A stretch of DNA of 64,000 bases from Pyricularia pennisetigena (Eukaryota > Ascomycota > Sordariomycetes > Magnaporthales > Pyriculariaceae), in contig NC_043744.1 in NCBI RefSeq assembly GCF_004337985.1, forward strand, positions 2,206,408 to 2,270,407, in the 5' to 3' direction. Positions within the stretch are counted from its first letter, which is position 1. Each line of letters begins with the position of its first letter. Shown piece by piece: positions 1 to 11,819 of this stretch. Below the pieces are notes generated by a model. That model was not told the DNA's origin. It did not search any database and saw nothing but the letters and a program-made list of their open reading frames with translations. The position numbers were made by a program, and so were the translations under genes.

Positions 1-1669
1 GAAGAAAACGGTCCCCACTCTGACCCTCACCGGTGGGTGGTAATTGACAAATACGGAAACGGGTACGGGGCGCCTCATGATCTCGGTGAGGAGTTGGGCT
101 TGTCGCAAATACAACATGGGTGGTAGCTGGTATGGATATCACCAAAGCAAACAGTGGGGTTCGACTCAGAGAGAAAAGAAGTAAAAAAAGGGAAGGAAAA
201 AAAAAAAAAAGCCCACTTAGCTCCACGGAAATGAGATGAAGCGCGTTCGTCTTTCATCTGCACGATCGCGACTCAGGGAGCTTCCTTGCCCACATGCCTC
301 ATCTGCGCTGCAGCGGTCCGCTCTTCGTCCGAACCCAGTGCTGGGCCCGGCCGAGCCCCTCATTATTCCAGACGCAGCAACTTGTCTAGGCTACTGCCCA
401 CGCGACATATGACATCGTGGCGTTTTGTGATGGAGGCGGTGAAGTATATCGGGTTTTCAATCGGCAAAGCCCGGTCTGGGGCATGGCTTGAACATTGGTC
501 TTGTCACATTGATTTTGCCAAGTCTCGCACCTACCCGAGGGTAAAAAGTTCCTTGGGGTGATTTTTGGGCGCGCGCTCGAGACATTAATGGAGGAGGGAA
601 AAAAAAAAAAAAAGTTGGGCAAGGTATATCCTGGTTGACTTGTGAGCTTTTTAAGCTCAATCAGTCCATCATGCCACCTCCCGGTCCCAATAAACTACTA
701 CCTAATCCCAAAACGTCCCCTAAGCTCCCGATGTACAGTACAGTACTATGCGGGATGATGGTAAGGAGTATCTATTCCCCATGCGCTGCAGCAGACCCAA
801 GAGACCAAAGAGGCAACTTTCGGGGAAAATAATAACCTTTCCTGTGCTTCAACATGCAATATACCATACTGTACTATGTGCCCCATATTTTATCTTGTAC
901 AATGGTACTGCAGTAGTAGTAGTAGCCATGTCTCACAAACATGATTCGAGCGTCAGCCATGTTGCGTCGCTGCGGAGTATAGTACTCGGTATTAGCAATA
1001 CTACGCAGAACAGAGAACAGGTCCCTCTCTGGCCACTCAGAGTTGGGCGCAAATCCCAATAAATCGACTGGGAACCGAATCAACTCAAGCATGTAAGCCG
1101 AATGCGACACTGTACAAAATGGGCCCAAGCCCATACATCCCAGGTTCGATAACAGAATGGATAGATGCATGCACTTTTCGATACGGTCCTGTACATAAAT
1201 TAATCACCCCACCTCTGCGCATAGGTTTGTGCAAATAGCGCGGAACAGACCGATGTTGTGGGGGAACGTACGTGATGCAAGGTACACCAGAAATGGTTCC
1301 CTTGGCTCAATCGGGCAAAAGCCTCAGTTCATCCAATTTGTCGTTTTAGGCGAAAGAAGGGTACCTTTTTTTTTTTTTTTTTTTTTTTCGACCCTCTGTT
1401 TTCTTCTTCCCCCGTCGCTATATGCTTCTTATCGTGGTACCCGACCTACATGTGTACCGTGCCGGACACATAGTACGCCTTACGCTTGCGATCCACAAAA
1501 CCACATACTACGTAACGTGGAAGTCGCCAATGCTAGATTACAGATTGTTCCTGGGAAAAGCCTGTGTCTGAATCTGCAGGCCTGGTCGGATAGGGGACTG
1601 TGCGTACCTGGTATGGCCTTGGGGTCAAATGAAGATGAGCACAATGTATGCTTGACAAGGCACCGAGTG

Positions 1670-1711
<42 letters not shown>

Positions 1712-2141
1712 TAGTGGTCAAGTTTGGAAATGTGCCTGGTTTTTAATCAATTATCCTTTTTTCCCTGTTTCCCCCCCCCATCCAAGGGTCAGCTGCACTT
1801 GCAATACTACTTATTTATTGCAACATCTACAGTAAACTGCCTACGGAACCGGTAAACAGTCTAAACCCAGCATGGTAGGCGGCCGGGAATCCCAGTCAAA
1901 CATGGAATATTCGTAGAAATATGACAGGCTTGCAGGCCTCAGTTTTGCTTTCGCCAGTTACCGTCGTAGCAACCGTCAATCCCCCAGGACTGCATATCCC
2001 GTCCTGCTAAGTGGGGTTAAGGTGTGCATGGGAAGCACTCGAAGGACCAGCATGACGCGATGGGAATCGATAACACTACCATGGGCACCGTAATCGTGTT
2101 GAAAGTGTTGGAACCTGATTAGCTTTTAGAAATTTAGATTG

Positions 2142-2165
2142 GACATGACATGACATGACATGACA
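2142..2165. repeat. GACAT pentanucleotide tandem repeat
   Basis: About 4.8 perfect copies of the 5-base unit GACAT lie in non-coding sequence. It is a short microsatellite with no visible gene association. Confidence 0.9.
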
Positions 2166-3334
2166 AAGTCGCGCGGGAATGCGACCTCAAAAAAATACAC
2201 TTGTTTCCTCTGCTGACATGGATCCGGTTGGTCAAGCCATGAATGAATGCCAAGGAAATGGAAAAAAGCTGGAATGCCAAACGTAGCTAGGGAATTTGTG
2301 ATAGATCAATTATGCTTGGAATGAAAAGCATATTGATTATCCTGCAATCCACGATAACCAAAACACCATAGTGCAATCTGCCTACCAGAGACTGCGTGCT
2401 ATCGTTTTTCATGCACAGCGTACTGTATGTACGAAGAGAAAAAGAAAAGATAAAGTAAACATTTTGATCGGAGCCCTCTCTGATGTCGAGTCAAAAAGGC
2501 CCTCCATTAGCATGAATCTCTAGATATTTTAGAAACGATACCCAGCGATACTTGTGCTGCATAGAAAATGATCTACTCAAAAGTACTCCAAACGAGGCAT
2601 GAAGGTAGGCAGAGACGGCAGGATGATCCAATTACCAATTACATATAGTGCACCAAACGAGGAGAAATGCCGCACCGCACGCGGTCTTTGACGAGCGTGC
2701 CTGATGAATCCTTGCTCCTTGCACATCGGGTAGAGCATCGAGGGTCAATGCGTCCTTTTACTACTGGCGCTATCCTGGACAGGCGTTGAATGAGTCCCCG
2801 CCAAAGAACCCCGTCTGATGTTCTCGTCTCCATGCGATGCCGTCACTACAAGAACAGATGCCAGCCGATCTATTATAGGTACGTATAGTAGGTAATTGGC
2901 ATCTCACCCTTGTAAGGCGCTTTCTTTTACTAGTAGTACAGTACAGTAGTAGTACACCCCCTTGTATGGTCAATCTCTCTTCTGTGATGTTCATTTGTCT
3001 ATGCCCTGCGTGTTGATGCAAGGGGAAACAAACATGCTGTCTCTTGTCACCTGTCACGATAATGTCCCGTCTTTCAACTGTGGCCAGCAGCACGCACGCC
3101 ACAAGATCGGTAGGCCGTAGAGGCTTCGGTCGCCACCTTGTGTTTGCGGCCCTTCTCTCATGTTTGTACTTTACTCCGTACATTGGACAAAAAAACGTGG
3201 CTGCGTTTGATGCACACCAAAAAAAGACTCCCACCATAGTCCGCCTCGCTCGTTTTGCATTCTGCGCTACTTGGTTTCTTGCCTCTTCGCACGCTGGCCG
3301 ACCGGCCGAGTGGGAGGCGCCCCACTAGCGAGCA

Positions 3335-3416
3335 AAAAAATGCACCAGGGGGTTCGACCCGGCTCAAACCTCCAACCCTGTAGCCAAGCCTGCGCACCAG
3401 GTGCCCCACTCGCCAG
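3335..3416 (-). mobile_element. possible tRNA-derived SINE relic
   Basis: Read on the minus strand, TGGCGAGTGGG (3415-3405) resembles a Pol III box A, and GGGTCGAACCC (3360-3350) resembles box B with one mismatch to GGTTCGAACCC. The starts of the two boxes are about 55 bases apart, as in a Ser/Leu-type tRNA head, and the sequence then runs into a T7 tract (positions 3340-3334). It does not fold as a complete tRNA: I see no convincing acceptor stem or anticodon arm. A degenerate tRNA-derived retroposon is the reading offered; chance similarity is possible. Confidence 0.25.
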
Positions 3417-4344
3417 GCACATCACCGGGCCATGGGAGGCTTGTCCTCCCCTTTTTTGCGCTTGTCGCTGATCACTGTCACGGTCCTAGACTAATAACCC
3501 CAAGGCGAAATTTGGGGAAGGAGCGGTTTCTCAGGAGAATGAGCGACCGTCTCGACCTTAATCTCGCTCTCCCATCGGTACCTTGACACACAACCCTGAC
3601 TGCAGCTTGTTTTCTGCATACTGTGCCCGACTTTTGCATTTTCATTTTTGTCTCTATCTTTTCCCACTTCTCTTCCTATGAGGGGTGGTTGATTTTTTTA
3701 TATATTTTATTTTTAGAGTTGTTGCTTTCGTCCGGAGATCTTTTACCTCCTTTGGATCCGTTTCTTATTCTCTGTCCTGCTAGGACCTTCCGAGAAAAAA
3801 GAAGGAAAAAAAAAAAAAACGCTGCCAACGAGAGACGCAACAGCAGCAAGAAAACGAAGAAGAAAAAAGGCCATTCCGTTCCTTCCTTGATCCATTTTTA
3901 CGGAGACGACCCTTGTTCCACTCAGAGACGAAGAGACATTTGAGTCCCTTTGTTTGTCTCCTTCTCTTTTTTTTTTTTTGTGGAAACAGTCCGTCTGGAC
4001 CGGAAGCTCCTCTTCTTTACCTTGCCTATGCGCCTCCTTACTCATTCTCCCATTTATCTCCATTGTTGACATCCTCTTCATGAGCCTGATCTTTGATCTT
4101 TATGCACTACTAGACGACCCTCTTTATCATCGCAGCCGTGCTTGTTTTCTCTCCCCTCCCCGCACCATATTTTGCGCCCGTCATCAGAATGTTGTTTGCC
4201 TTTAATGTCGGATCTTTGTGTTACTAGGTAGCCTCACTGCGGCTACTACGTCCCCGATTTCACTCGAAAAACTCAGCTTCAAACCGATCAGCTTCACTAC
4301 ACATCTCAGACTTTGCGCCGGGTAAAAAGATCTCTTGGGCAACC

Positions 4345-6618
4345 ATGGAAGGGGTTTTGCTTGTTCCCCCGGACCGGGGAACCATCATTGGCCGGGCTAT
4401 GTGGAAGGTGTGTCTCACTGTTCCCACTGAACTGCGTGATGTTGTGACGCTGGATCTCACATACTAACGCACCTCGATGTCAATGTCAACAGCCCCGATT
4501 CGTCATGGTCGGTATGCAGAGACGATGGGAGCAGCCCTCATCCGTACCTGGAAGAATGACCATGCCAAAAGAAAACCAGCCTATTTTACCTTTTTTGACC
4601 ATCTTCAAGTCCAAGGTGCGCTTTCTTGGCCTGCATTTAGATTAATCGGGGGTTGTCATACTGAACTTGCTACTGACACCGGGATCTCTCTGCAGAACGA
4701 CACTGAGCCCATCCAACAGCATGCCCTCTCCTCTATTACAGACTGTCAAGTCCAAGTGATCGCACACAAGAAACAAGGACAAGTCGCCCCGACACTGGTG
4801 ATAACTGTCGCACCGGATCCGGCGACAGACAAACTGAGAAAGCGCCGCTCGAGTCGCGCCGCCGGTTTGACTAGTAGCAAGGAGTCCCCAGGAAACACCC
4901 TTTACTTTCGGACGGGGGATGAGACGTTGAGTTTACAGGATTGGGAGCGATATATTCAGGGGCAAATGCAGAGGCCGTCGGGGCCGCCTCACGGAGCTGG
5001 CGTACCCGCGAGCCCAATGAGCCCTATGATGAGTCCGATCTCGCCGACCTTTACGAACCCTTTCGCCGGCGGCACACGGTCAAGAGATCCCTCTGACTAC
5101 TTTCCCAGACCACCTAGTGGGGCCGCGTCGGCTTCACAATCACAGTTTACCAGGGGCACAGGTTTGAGTCACAAGAACGCGAACCAAACATACTCGAGCC
5201 GTGAGCGACCCATGACATACTCGGGGTCGCCCAGTCTGCGGTCCAAACGAAGCGACATCTCCTCGCATGCTAGCTTCATGAACCACTCTCACCATCCGTC
5301 ATATACGCAACACAGCGGCTATTACAACGCCGCACACCCCGCAGACCTGCCATCGCCGGCCACTACAGTTCCCGATCACGGTGTCGAGTTTATCGAAGGT
5401 TGGACTGCTGCCCAGGGCAGATCTTCGACCCTCAACTCGCCAATTCGGGGTCGTGATAGTATCAGCTCTCAAGTCACGTCACCGATTACAGCTAATGCTC
5501 CCGCCGCGCCTTCGGCAGCCACGCTCGAAGCAAGCTCGCCGCCAGGGCCTCGGGAAACAATTCTCGACAGGGCTTTTCAAATGCGCTGCATTCCTGGCTC
5601 CGAGAAGGAAGTGCCCGGTGAAGAGAATCTGAGTTCTTTAGCACGCTTTGAAGCACTTATGCGGGAGATGGATAAGAAGCGACAGTCCAGGGAGGCGGAA
5701 GAGGGCAAGAGGGCGCGTCACCAAAAGCAGCAACAGCATCAACCGCAGCCCGGGATACCGAATAGTGGGTGGGACCAGGACGACGAGTCCAGCGAGGATG
5801 AGTCTGATCTGGAGGACTACCGACGGAACAGCAGCGAGGCCAGACACGTTTCACAGCCTCGCAGTGGCTTGCAGCGGGGTCATAGCTATAGTCATAGTCT
5901 TACGGCCCAGAGTGGTGGCTTTGCCCACGAGGTGGACTTGGATGACGACGAAATCGTCATTCCCCCTGGGGCGCAACGGGCCTTGGATTTTATCACAACC
6001 GGTCGCAGTTCCCCGGCGATTCAGTCTCCTGAGAACCTGGCTAGCCCAAGGAGTCCTATGGAGTATCACCATGACTACGACAACTTGAGTCAGTCCATGA
6101 ACAACAGTGTGTCTTACCACGATCCGTACGAAAACTCCGGGACTGTCGCTCAAACAATGTATAGGCAGCACGAGGTAGCGGAGAGTAACACGAACCGACC
6201 GCATATGCACCACGGAATCCAGCAGCAGATCTATCCATCATCTGGCACAGCAACACCGACGGATCACATGAGTTCCATACCTGCGTCGTTGCTGGGAGGT
6301 TTATCACGACGCAATACGTCCGAGAAGCGCAACTCAGCCTCGAGCTCAAAACGCATCAGTTTCACTGAACAGTTGACGAGGAGGTTGAGCAGCACAAGCA
6401 GCCTTCTGCTTCAGACAAACCATGAGAAATCTTCAGCCGGTCGCACAAGTCACGACGGAGAGGCGAGCCAATCCTCATACGGGTCGAGGTCAGCCACCTC
6501 GCATCCTCGCGGGGTCATACCTTCGCATGCGCCGCCAGGCCCACCGGAACGTGAATGGGAGAAGAAGTGTGGTTGGCGCGGCAGCGTGGTCATTGGCAAC
6601 GAGGGTGGTTTTCTTTGA
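4345..6618 (+). CDS. PH-domain protein, low-complexity C-terminal region
   Basis: Three exons: 4345-4407, 4493-4615 and 4696-6618, giving 702 aa. Intron 1 has a perfect TACTAAC branch site and intron 2 (80 bp) ends CTGCAG. Residues 1 to about 155 look like a fungal pleckstrin-homology domain: a strand-rich start, an FLTIFKSK strand, and a closing helix around LSLQDWERYIQGQMQ. The rest is long, Ser/Pro/Gln-rich and probably disordered, with an acidic patch in the middle and a conserved-looking C-terminal WRGSV..NEGGFL tail. PH domains bind phosphoinositides or proteins, so a membrane or cortical scaffold role is inferred. An open frame from 4477 reads exon 2 in the wrong frame and then passes through intron 2, so a no-intron model would miss the PH N-terminus. 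Confidence 0.75.
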
Positions 6619-7330
6619 ACCTACCGAGCACCAGCATTGATTCTCACGAACTGCCTACTTTTCGCGCTTACTGCGCTACAAAAGAAAATCCTTCTGTTAT
6701 TTTGGCATGAGCACTTTACGCTTTTGCTGTTGGGATGTAACGATGAAACATATTCTTTTCTAGGGCATCTGAACTGGTCATGGAAAGGACAACGACCCGA
6801 AGATCACGTTTGCGCCATCTGTTGAGATATACCCTTTTTTTTCTGCTTTTTTTTCCTTCTCACGACTATCATGATCAAATTTTACTTCAATCTCTGTAAT
6901 TATTAGGAGCCAGCGAGGGAGGAGAGTAGGATCTAGAACTACTCTTGTGGGAAGGCGTCAGGGCATTTGTAGATGTTAAAGTCGCATCTCGGAACTTGTC
7001 ATACTCATCTCAGGAGTTTAATGATAGCATATTTCTAACCTCCCAATCTCCAACGTCTTGAACCCCTGGCCTGCGTTCAGGAGAGTTGTTTACCAGTGCC
7101 AAACCCATTGATTACAAGCTCAAAGCTAACAGGGACGATATTAGGCAAGATCTTGTCATGCTTGATCTTTGCCAAGCAAGCGACGAGAACAAGATGGACC
7201 GAGCAAGGGATATCAGATTCAATGCCTAGACGGTTCGCTCCGGACCAGAGTTGCTGGTCTTGGCAGGTATGCTACCGTCGGGCCTGCAGATATCTTGGGG
7301 CTTGATCGCCCCGTCTCTACTTTCATAGGC
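6619..7330. other. convergent 3' intergenic region
   Basis: This spacer separates the PH-domain gene and the esterase-like gene, which face each other. It is T-rich just after the PH gene (about 6830-6860), which fits 3' UTR and polyadenylation sequence. No supported ORF or RNA gene was seen. Confidence 0.6.
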
Positions 7331-8164
7331 TCACCTGTTCTCCATCCGCAGCCGATCTGCAAAGAACTTCATAATGGGCAGTATCTCATCTCTACTCTCG
7401 GGCATTCCATCATGGGGCTTCTTCCACGTCGCCACCTCGACGTTGTCAAACTCGTTCTTGACGGCCTCGACGGCGTCGTCGTCGAGGTCCTCGCTCGCCC
7501 GACCACGGCACAGAAGCACAGGCGTCGAGGCCTTGGGCCTGTTGCTGACGCTCGGCACCATGGAATGTGGGAGAGGCCCACCGACCGAGATGACGCCCCT
7601 GAAGGCGGTCCCCCTAGCGGGACGGCCGCCGACACATCCGTCAGAACCAGCGCCTTCGGTCAGGTCGACGACCTGGGGCCCCATCCGGATGCTCGACGCC
7701 AACCCGAGCGCCAGGCTACCGCCCTGCCCAAAGCCAAACAGCAACACGTCGGACACGTCCCAGCCGCAGCGGCCGACGATGACGTCCCCCACGAGCTTGT
7801 CGAGCAGGAGGCGCCTGGCCTTGTCGAAGCCCGGGTCCGGGTCCAGGCCGTCGCCGCTCCCGACCTTGATGTCGTCCCCGTAGTGGAAGTGCTTGGTCGG
7901 GCCCGAGTCGAGCGGCAGGCCGAGCATGGCCGGGGGCAGGGGCGACGGGCCGCGCACGGCGACAGACAGGACCCCTGGCAGGGCCATTCCCCGCGCGAAC
8001 CCCGCGTAGGGAGTCTCGTTGTCGCCTAGGCCATGGAACAGCACGAGGATGGCGGTGGTGGACTCTGGCGGGGTGGGGAAGTGGAGCTGGGTGTGCAGTC
8101 CGGACTCGGCGAGGGGTGCAAAGTCGGCCTCGGTTGGGATGCGGATGCTTGACGGTGCCGTCAT
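7331..8164 (-). CDS. acyl-protein thioesterase/phospholipase-carboxylesterase-like protein, no nucleophile Ser
   Basis: Single-exon gene of 277 aa in the alpha/beta-hydrolase branch that includes acyl-protein thioesterases (Abhydrolase_2). The first strand and oxyanion loop are clear (VLFHGLGDNE, residues 41-50). The nucleophile elbow reads LLFGFGQGG at 141-149: where active enzymes have GFSQGG, residue 146 is Gly (codon GGG at 7729-7727). The usual HG..D Asp motif is replaced by RGRASED, and the C-terminal His stands in an altered context (KKPHDGMPE). All three triad positions therefore look changed. It may be a catalytically dead hydrolase with a binding role, or use different residues; Ser150 is close but outside the elbow. 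The coding sequence is GC-rich compared with its flanks. It is convergent with the PH gene, and an unrelated lipase follows upstream on the same strand. Confidence 0.8.
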   Translation of the reverse strand: MTAPSSIRIPTEADFAPLAESGLHTQLHFPTPPESTTAILVLFHGLGDNETPYAGFARGMALPGVLSVAVRGPSPLPPAMLGLPLDSGPTKHFHYGDDIKVGSGDGLDPDPGFDKARRLLLDKLVGDVIVGRCGWDVSDVLLFGFGQGGSLALGLASSIRMGPQVVDLTEGAGSDGCVGGRPARGTAFRGVISVGGPLPHSMVPSVSNRPKASTPVLLCRGRASEDLDDDAVEAVKNEFDNVEVATWKKPHDGMPESRDEILPIMKFFADRLRMENR

Positions 8165-8373
8165 GGTGTCGTGTGTGTGTGTTTTCAGGTTGGTTTTATT
8201 TTTTTTTTCTGCTTTTTTAAGAGAGTCTGATGGTACTGGTTGTTTTCAGGCATGGAATTTATGAATGAGAGGTGAGTGAAAAACACTGTCCAATAATCAC
8301 ATTCAATTGTGGTGGATTAATTGACGTCAGTGGGCCGCTCTCACTATTGCGATGCAATGCATCCGTTTATCTA

Positions 8374-8406
<33 letters not shown>

Positions 8407-9223
8407 CTTTTTTTTTTTTTCCCACCGGAACAGCGTGCGTTTCTCAATTCTTTCTCATTGCGCTGCTTTCTAGACATGATCCGTATAGTAGAAGAAACAA
8501 CTTTTTGAACTAAAATCTCCACCAGTCATCCATCCAAGTCATGAATGCACCTTTGGGGTGGTCATTTTCCCTTCCCATATCGGCTAAGTAGGTAGGGACG
8601 AGGTGACTTCCTCATCCTGTGCCCCTTCTGATGCCACTATGCAAACTAATCGCACTCACAACTCGTACCGACACCATGCCATTTCATTGTTTGCCCTCTT
8701 CGACATTCGCAGGCTCGGGATCTCCTTTATGGCAATGGCATATATGCCCTGTCGGTTCTCCCGAGAGACAACCTTGATAGCGATGCATGGAGGGGGATGG
8801 CCTGTGAGCGCGCTGGCCGTCTTGATAACCCAGATTGGACACTGGCACGTGGTTCCTCGGTTGCCCACCACCATCATCTGCTATTTGTCTTTACTGTTGA
8901 GAGGCTTCCGTGGCAAAGCCAGTCCCCGACTTGAACTTCAGGACAACGAAAAGGGCCAGACACTGCGTCCTTTGTGGCGGAATGTCTACCACCTACATTA
9001 CGAGGTGTCCCGTCAAGCAAGAGCATGATTAGGTGAAGGCGAGAACCGAGCCAGTATACCTATAAAAACAAGAAAACCAGGGATACTCGGGATGAACTGG
9101 ATCGGGTAGGTAGACCAGGGTTTCAGGTCGCTTACCTAGGCTGTCATCCAAAATGGGGTAGGTAAAGGAGCTTTGTAGATATATGGCAAACTACATCGAC
9201 TAGATGAAATCAACACATAGAGC
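8165..9223. other. intergenic, long T tract and two-strand open frames
   Basis: The region lies between two minus-strand hydrolase genes. It holds T30 at 8377-8406, followed after one C by T13, then copies of GTAGGTAG-type motifs at 8587, 9106 and 9132-9165. A 141-codon plus-strand ORF (8603-9028) and a 73-codon minus-strand ORF (8877-8656) overlap. Neither resembles a known family, and I do not call them genes. Confidence 0.5.
8377..8420. repeat. poly(T) tract
   Basis: Thirty T, one C, then thirteen T. It lies in the promoter-side spacer of the esterase-like gene, about 215 bp upstream of its start codon. Confidence 0.95.
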
Positions 9224-10452
9224 CTACAGCTTGGATCCAGCCGGAACTTCAACGTCGGGCTTCGCCGCATCTTGACCAGGAATCCTCTTGGAAACCCACT
9301 CAAGAACATGTTGGAAAAACTGCTCCCTGTCCGGCTCGGTGTGAATCTGGTGATACCAACCGTCGTAGGTCCTGAATTCCTTGTCTTGTAACCCCTTCTG
9401 CTCGTCAAAGAACTTCCTGGACGCATGGTAGTCGCATGTCTTGTCGGCGGTACCATGGCCGAGCCACATAGCCTTGACTGACGGGCACAGCTTAGTCTTA
9501 CCCGACGCGAGGTCCATGGTCCGGTCCAGCAGCGACGCCAGACCCTCGAGGGTGCCGAGGTTGTGGCACAGCTTGTCGGCCTCCAGGATCTTGACGACCT
9601 CCTGGTTGCGCGTGAGGTCCTTGGGCGGAATGACGTGCTCGAGCTGGCGGTGCGGCATGAACTTGCCCGCGAACCGACCCACGTTCACCTTGAGCCAGCT
9701 CGGCGCCTGGCCGGCCGGCCATGCGATGAAGGGCGCCTCGAGGATCCAACCCTGCACCCGGCTGACCACCTTATCCTCGTACGTCCGGTCGCTGGCAAGG
9801 GTCAGCACCTGGCCGCCACCCATCGAGTGGCCCATGACGAACACGGGCAGGTTGCTGCCGTCGTCGAGCAGGGGCTCGATAAAGGCGACCATGTCGGCGA
9901 TGACCATGGACGTCGGGCCAGTCTTGCCGCGGTCGGCCGGGTTCTTGACGGACCTGCCCCAGCCACGCTGGTCAAAGCCATATACGGCGATGCCGCCCTT
10001 GGCCATGGCGTTGCCAAAGTCATTGTACAAGTTGACGTGGTCCGAGAAGCCATGTATCAGGACCAGCTTCGCCTTGGGAGCGCCATCGGGCTGGAAATCC
10101 GGAGGTTTCAAAAGTCGGTTAGTCTTCAGTCTACCCCAACTTGGTTCATGTCCGCCCGGACTATTTGTCTTTGTTTAGTGCCAAGATACGAACTACATGA
10201 GGATGTCCGTCGCAAGAAGAATCGAATCCGGCAATGGGCGAGTCTGAACTAGACTGCCTAGATGGAGTCGGAACAGGCTAGATCCCGACATCCTTGACTC
10301 TAAGACCTACATAATATTTCATGATGCCGAGGTTCGAGAGGAGTAAAAAAAAAAAAAAAAAAAGGTTAAATGAATAATAGCCTTACCAGCCAGGTCCTTG
10401 TGTACAGGCTCTGGTTCCCGACGCTGAACGTCCCCTCGCTGATCTGAACCAT
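9224..10452 (-). CDS. monoacylglycerol lipase (Yju3/MGL family)
   Basis: Two exons, 10452-10387 and 10090-9224, encode 310 aa, close to the usual length of yeast Yju3. Exon 1 supplies the family N-terminus (MVQISEGTFSVGNQSLYTRTWL) and joins in frame to PDGAPKAKLVLIHGFSDH. Signatures are the oxyanion-loop HGF..H (near residue 35), the nucleophile elbow GHSMGGG (Ser about 111), a late GTADKTCD loop carrying the likely catalytic Asp, and GWYHQIHTE with the likely His. The enzyme hydrolyses monoacylglycerols to glycerol and fatty acid, typically at lipid droplets or membranes. The intron is long for this window (296 bp) and carries an A19 run on the plus strand. A longer unspliced N-terminus beginning at 10111 lacks the conserved start. 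Confidence 0.88.
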
Positions 10453-10996
10453 ATTGAATAAGTGTTGGTGGGAATTTGAGGCTTTGTTGAATGGCGGCAC
10501 GCCGGTTGAAGGGGGCGTGTGGCAATGCAAATGCTAGTCGAAAGCCCGTAGCGAATCAAAGTGAGACAGGATTGTGGTGCTATGTGCTGGGTGGTAAGGG
10601 CAAACACGAATTAGTTAGTTAGTTGACCTCCAGACTTTTCTCGATTACGAGGTTCGAAAAGGAAAGGAAGCTTGAAAATACCGAGATAAGCTCCCCCCAA
10701 AGATTTCAAGAATAAAAAACAAGCAAGATAACGTGGCGGATGGATGATTTCTGGGCAAATCTCACCAAAAAAACAAAAGGATCTGAGGCCGCAAGTGCAG
10801 GAAATTGGTAGCCGTTAGCTGTCTAGCTTGTATCGAATCACATGCTCACAATCTCCCCAGAAAGCAACAATCGATGCTTAGTCAAACTGCCTGACGTCCT
10901 TGCGCCCAAAAGTCCGATTGACGTGGATCCCCCAACGACAACTTAACCTTGGCGCCTTGCGGAACTGGGCTTCTTCTGGCTTGGGGGACACCCCCC

Positions 10997-10997
<1 letters not shown>

Positions 10998-11039
<42 letters not shown>
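10998..11039. repeat. poly(A) tract, 42 bases
   Basis: Forty-two consecutive A on the plus strand, preceded by seven C, in non-coding sequence between the lipase and RFX genes. It is the longest homopolymer in the window. Confidence 0.95.
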
Positions 11040-11042
<3 letters not shown>

Positions 11043-11271
11043 GTCTGGTTATTACATTCCTTTTCGATTTGCCATAGGCAATCAAATCAGTTGATACGGC
11101 GAAAGGCGGCCCGAATTGGAATCCATCTTAATTCTAAATTCTAGGCGTGCGCCCAGCCAGGTTAAGCTTTGCCAGGTGTGGATCCAAGCGTCTTCTCGAG
11201 CAAGACTACAGTACTACATCAGTTGGTGCAAACATCGCCTGAGCCAATCCCAATGGCTTTCAACTGACCTA

Positions 11272-11285
11272 TACCTAGGTACCTA
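11272..11285. repeat. TACCTAGGTACCTA palindromic motif
   Basis: TACCTAGGTA is a perfect 10-base palindrome that continues into ACCTA. Related ACCTACCT/AGGTAGGT strings recur in other spacers (8587, 9106, 9132, 27983-28009, 28096, 31310, 44831-44860, 47540). Confidence 0.7.
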
Positions 11286-11819
11286 TCTACCACAGAAACA
11301 TAGCCTTTGGCCAGATAGCAAAGCTCACAAACCGGTAGATAGATCTAAGTCAGCCTTATCCAGTACAAAGGTGGTATACGCGAGGAATCCAAGACAGCCA
11401 GACCCCGGACTCGGGTCAAAAGAAATGACTCCAAAAGAGACACCCACCCATGAACCAGGGCGTACAAGGGAATAAAAAGAGCCAGTAGATGAATGAGAAG
11501 CACACCGAACAAGCCAGTAAAAAGAAGAAAGAATTACACAAAACACCGCGAACCCCTCTGCCGGAAACCCAATCAAAAAACCCCGCTACTCCCCATAGAA
11601 GCTGACCGGACCTTGATAGTAACCTAAACCCGTGAAATATGCTTCTCAGTCGTTCCTCGTTGCGTCGTTAAAGCCATCGCCACGCCAGGAAGAGCCGCGT
11701 CGAAAAAAAAAACAAAGACTCCCAGATGATTTCATTAAAGACGATATTAGATCAATGTGTCCATCGAAGGCAAGAAAGAAGTCCGACCCGCCCAAGAAAA
11801 AGGGCCTCAGGGTGTCGGG

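Larger units (their letters stand above)
1..4344. other. gene-free left flank
   Basis: No ORF here resembles a known protein; the longest open frames (for example 2770-3237 on the minus strand and 1229-1714 on the plus strand) are low-complexity or run through homopolymers. The stretch holds T23 at 1366-1388, A30 at 1676-1705, shorter A/T runs near 200, 600 and 3810, a GACAT pentamer repeat at 2142-2165, a tRNA-like box A/box B pair at 3350-3415, and a pyrimidine-rich zone (about 3600-4260) that is probably promoter and 5' UTR of the PH-domain gene at 4345. Confidence 0.6.
10453..11819. other. intergenic, A42 tract
   Basis: The spacer covers the promoter side of the lipase gene and the 3' side of the RFX gene. 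It contains A42 at 10998-11039, the longest homopolymer in the window, and the palindromic TACCTAGGTACCTA at 11272-11285. Open frames here are short or run through the homopolymer. No supported gene was seen. Confidence 0.55.

Noticed and set aside
2770..3237. 155-codon minus-strand ORF
   Set aside because: Mixed, unstructured composition, no family resemblance, and part of it runs over the SINE-like zone flank.
7169..8029. 286-codon plus-strand ORF antisense to the esterase-like gene
   Set aside because: A long antisense frame caused by high-GC codon bias of the real minus-strand gene; no domain.
9563..10252. 229-codon plus-strand ORF antisense to the lipase
   Set aside because: Same GC-rich antisense effect; the minus strand carries the clear lipase motifs.
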